Below are positions 59,634 to 60,586 of a stretch of DNA of 60,586 bases, one piece after another. Position numbers and translations under genes: made by a program. How positions within the stretch are numbered: the stretch's first letter is position 1; each line of letters begins with the position of its first letter. Under the pieces are notes generated by a model that was not told the origin of the DNA, did not search any database, and was given only the letters and a program-made list of their open reading frames with translations. Origin of the DNA: Calcarisporiella thermophila CBS 279.70 (taxonomy: Eukaryota; Calcarisporiellomycota); contig NW_027192228.1 in the NCBI RefSeq assembly GCF_041956535.1, positions 57,170 to 117,755 of the forward strand. The letters are read 5' to 3'.

Positions 59634-60332
59634 TCACTCCCTTCAGGTCCCACAAAAAAAATTGTGACAGCTGTTGTTATTGCCAGATCAACATTTAACA
59701 TTTTTCCAAAATGTCATGTTGTGAGGAGATTTGGCACAATATGGAATTATGGCGCAGTAGGAGGAAAGGTGGCTTTGGCGGCTTATTTTTCTTTTACACT
59801 TCTTTAAGTTCTTGGGATGGTTTTATTAGTATATTTATTAGCTTACGGTTACGGTTACGGTTAACATATTTCTCCTTGATTACCTCATTATATTTTTATT
59901 ATCTTGTTTACATTTATGTTTGTGGTACGTTATTTTTAGTATAAAAGGGAATCATCTTTGTTTACAATAAAAGTGTGCTATTTTGTTTTGGGATAGAACC
60001 GGATTACTTTACAATCCACTTCGTGTCGTTTATTAGCCTTCTGAAGTGTTTACGGAAGGACAATCAAGAGCTTATTTTTTTTGATTTTCAATGGAAACTT
60101 TTTATTTATTTTCCATATATTACATGAAGTTAATGTCAATGGACTTAACATAACGAGATATAGATTCTTGATCGATAGACTTTTAATCGATATGCGTGTA
60201 TCGCCGTTGTCGTGTATAGCATGTACGTGAAACCGATGTAATCTTTTGTACTTATCGTAAGGGCGGTCTTTTCAATAATCAAGACTCAGCTTCTGATCAA
60301 GTGGATAGCAGCCACAAACTAAGAGTAAGTGC
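59634..60332. other. Flank with possible second LTR-like fragment
   Basis: TGTGACAG at 59663 has the look of an LTR start, and TATAAAAGGG (59941) and AATAAA (59967) lie in LTR-like order. No matching end or duplicate was found. A TTACGG triplet repeat is at 59843-59863. No gene was recognised; ORFs at 59586-59944 look like chance. Confidence 0.25.
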
Positions 60333-60336
60333 TGGT

Positions 60337-60410
60337 GGGGGAAGTGGGATTCGAATCCACGCCGTTCTCATCGGCATACCAGGGATAGTCCACTACACTA
60401 ACCCTCCCCC
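60337..60410 (-). other. tRNA-like sequence (pseudo-tRNA or SINE head)
   Basis: On the minus strand, 7-bp acceptor arms pair (GGGGGAG with TTCCCCC). An A-box-like TTAGTGTAGTGG and a B-box-like GGATTCGAATCC are present. A 5-bp hairpin TGCCG/CGGCG shows a 7-base loop ATGAGAA (anticodon position GAG, with U33 and A37). ACCA follows the acceptor (60336-60333). The total of 74 nt is right, but the D-arm region is about 8 nt too long and there is no variable loop, so a normal cloverleaf does not form. It is best read as a pseudo-tRNA or the tRNA-derived head of a SINE. Confidence 0.5.
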
Positions 60411-60489
60411 CCCTTGAAATAAAATTTTTTTTTGATCAATCAACGGAGAGTTTAATGATTTAGGGGGAGGGTTAGTGTAGTGGACTATC
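60384..60489. repeat. 27-bp inverted repeat of the tRNA-like 5' part
   Basis: The 27 bases from GGGGGAGGG through to GGACTATC occur on the minus strand at 60410-60384 and identically on the plus strand at 60463-60489. The 52-bp spacer is AT-rich. After 60489 the plus copy diverges into GC-rich sequence up to the window end, with no recognised gene. Confidence 0.85.
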
Positions 60490-60586
60490 GACACCATCTC
60501 AGGCCCCCTAAACACTCAGGTGCTGAGCCCCAGGAACCTCGTACTTGGCGACCTACCAGAAGCCCCGAGGACAGTAAGACACGCGG

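Noticed and set aside
59586-59944. Two short plus-strand ORFs after the chromodomain
   Set aside because: The first begins inside the LTR; neither has a family or exon support.
60337-60410. Functional tRNA-Leu (anticodon GAG)
   Set aside because: No variable loop, an overlong D-arm region and no long extra arm as Leu tRNAs need.

Overview
The window is fungal nuclear DNA. Genes are monocistronic and split by many short GT-AG introns (about 45-110 bp). Intergenic DNA is AT-rich, coding DNA is near 50% GC, and the products are fungal or general eukaryotic (NuA4/SAGA Tra1, lanosterol synthase Erg7, Cfd1, Qcr8, ELYS). A propeller-bearing ELYS, a triple-domain paladin, an MFSD1-type carrier and an iodotyrosine-deiodinase relative make an early-diverging lineage more likely than Ascomycota. 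That placement is inference; no species can be named. Most gene models were built by hand: exons were joined so that splice sites, phase and homology all agree.

Layout. 1-7.1 kb is a surface/secretory block: a mucin-like protein running off the left edge, a 112-residue secreted protein with a Kex2-like site, an MFSD1-like carrier and a small GPI-anchored protein. 7.7-15.6 kb holds an iodotyrosine-deiodinase-like nitroreductase, a small basic unknown protein, a prenylcysteine oxidase and a SulP sulfate permease. 18-22.8 kb is a 1426-residue paladin-like protein with three Cys-X5-Arg loops. 23.3-30.9 kb is metabolic: Cfd1, NADP-isocitrate dehydrogenase, a peroxisomal HSDL2-like dehydrogenase and Erg7. 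32.3-45.3 kb is one TRA1 gene with a long poly-Gln tract and a Pro/Thr/Ala/Gln-rich linker. Then follow QCR8, a SAM+HMG-box protein, full-length ELYS and a conserved fungal membrane protein.

The right end is repeat territory: a dead chromodomain Ty3/gypsy retrotransposon (54.9-59.6 kb) with a 274-bp 3' LTR, only about 50 bp of 5' LTR, several in-frame stops and at least six frameshifts. Beyond it are an LTR-like stretch and a tRNA-like sequence whose 5' part recurs as a 27-bp inverted copy.

Four divergent gene pairs share 270-510 bp promoters: MFSD1-like/GPI protein, IDH/HSDL2-like, TRA1/QCR8 and SAM-HMG/ELYS. The TRA1/QCR8 promoter carries a perfect CRE-like palindrome. No bacterial-type operon or CRISPR array is present. 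The points most worth following are the intact halotyrosine site in the deiodinase relative, the three potentially active paladin loops, the full-length fungal ELYS with a GC-AG intron, the secreted-protein family at the left end, and the tRNA-like inverted repeat at the right end.
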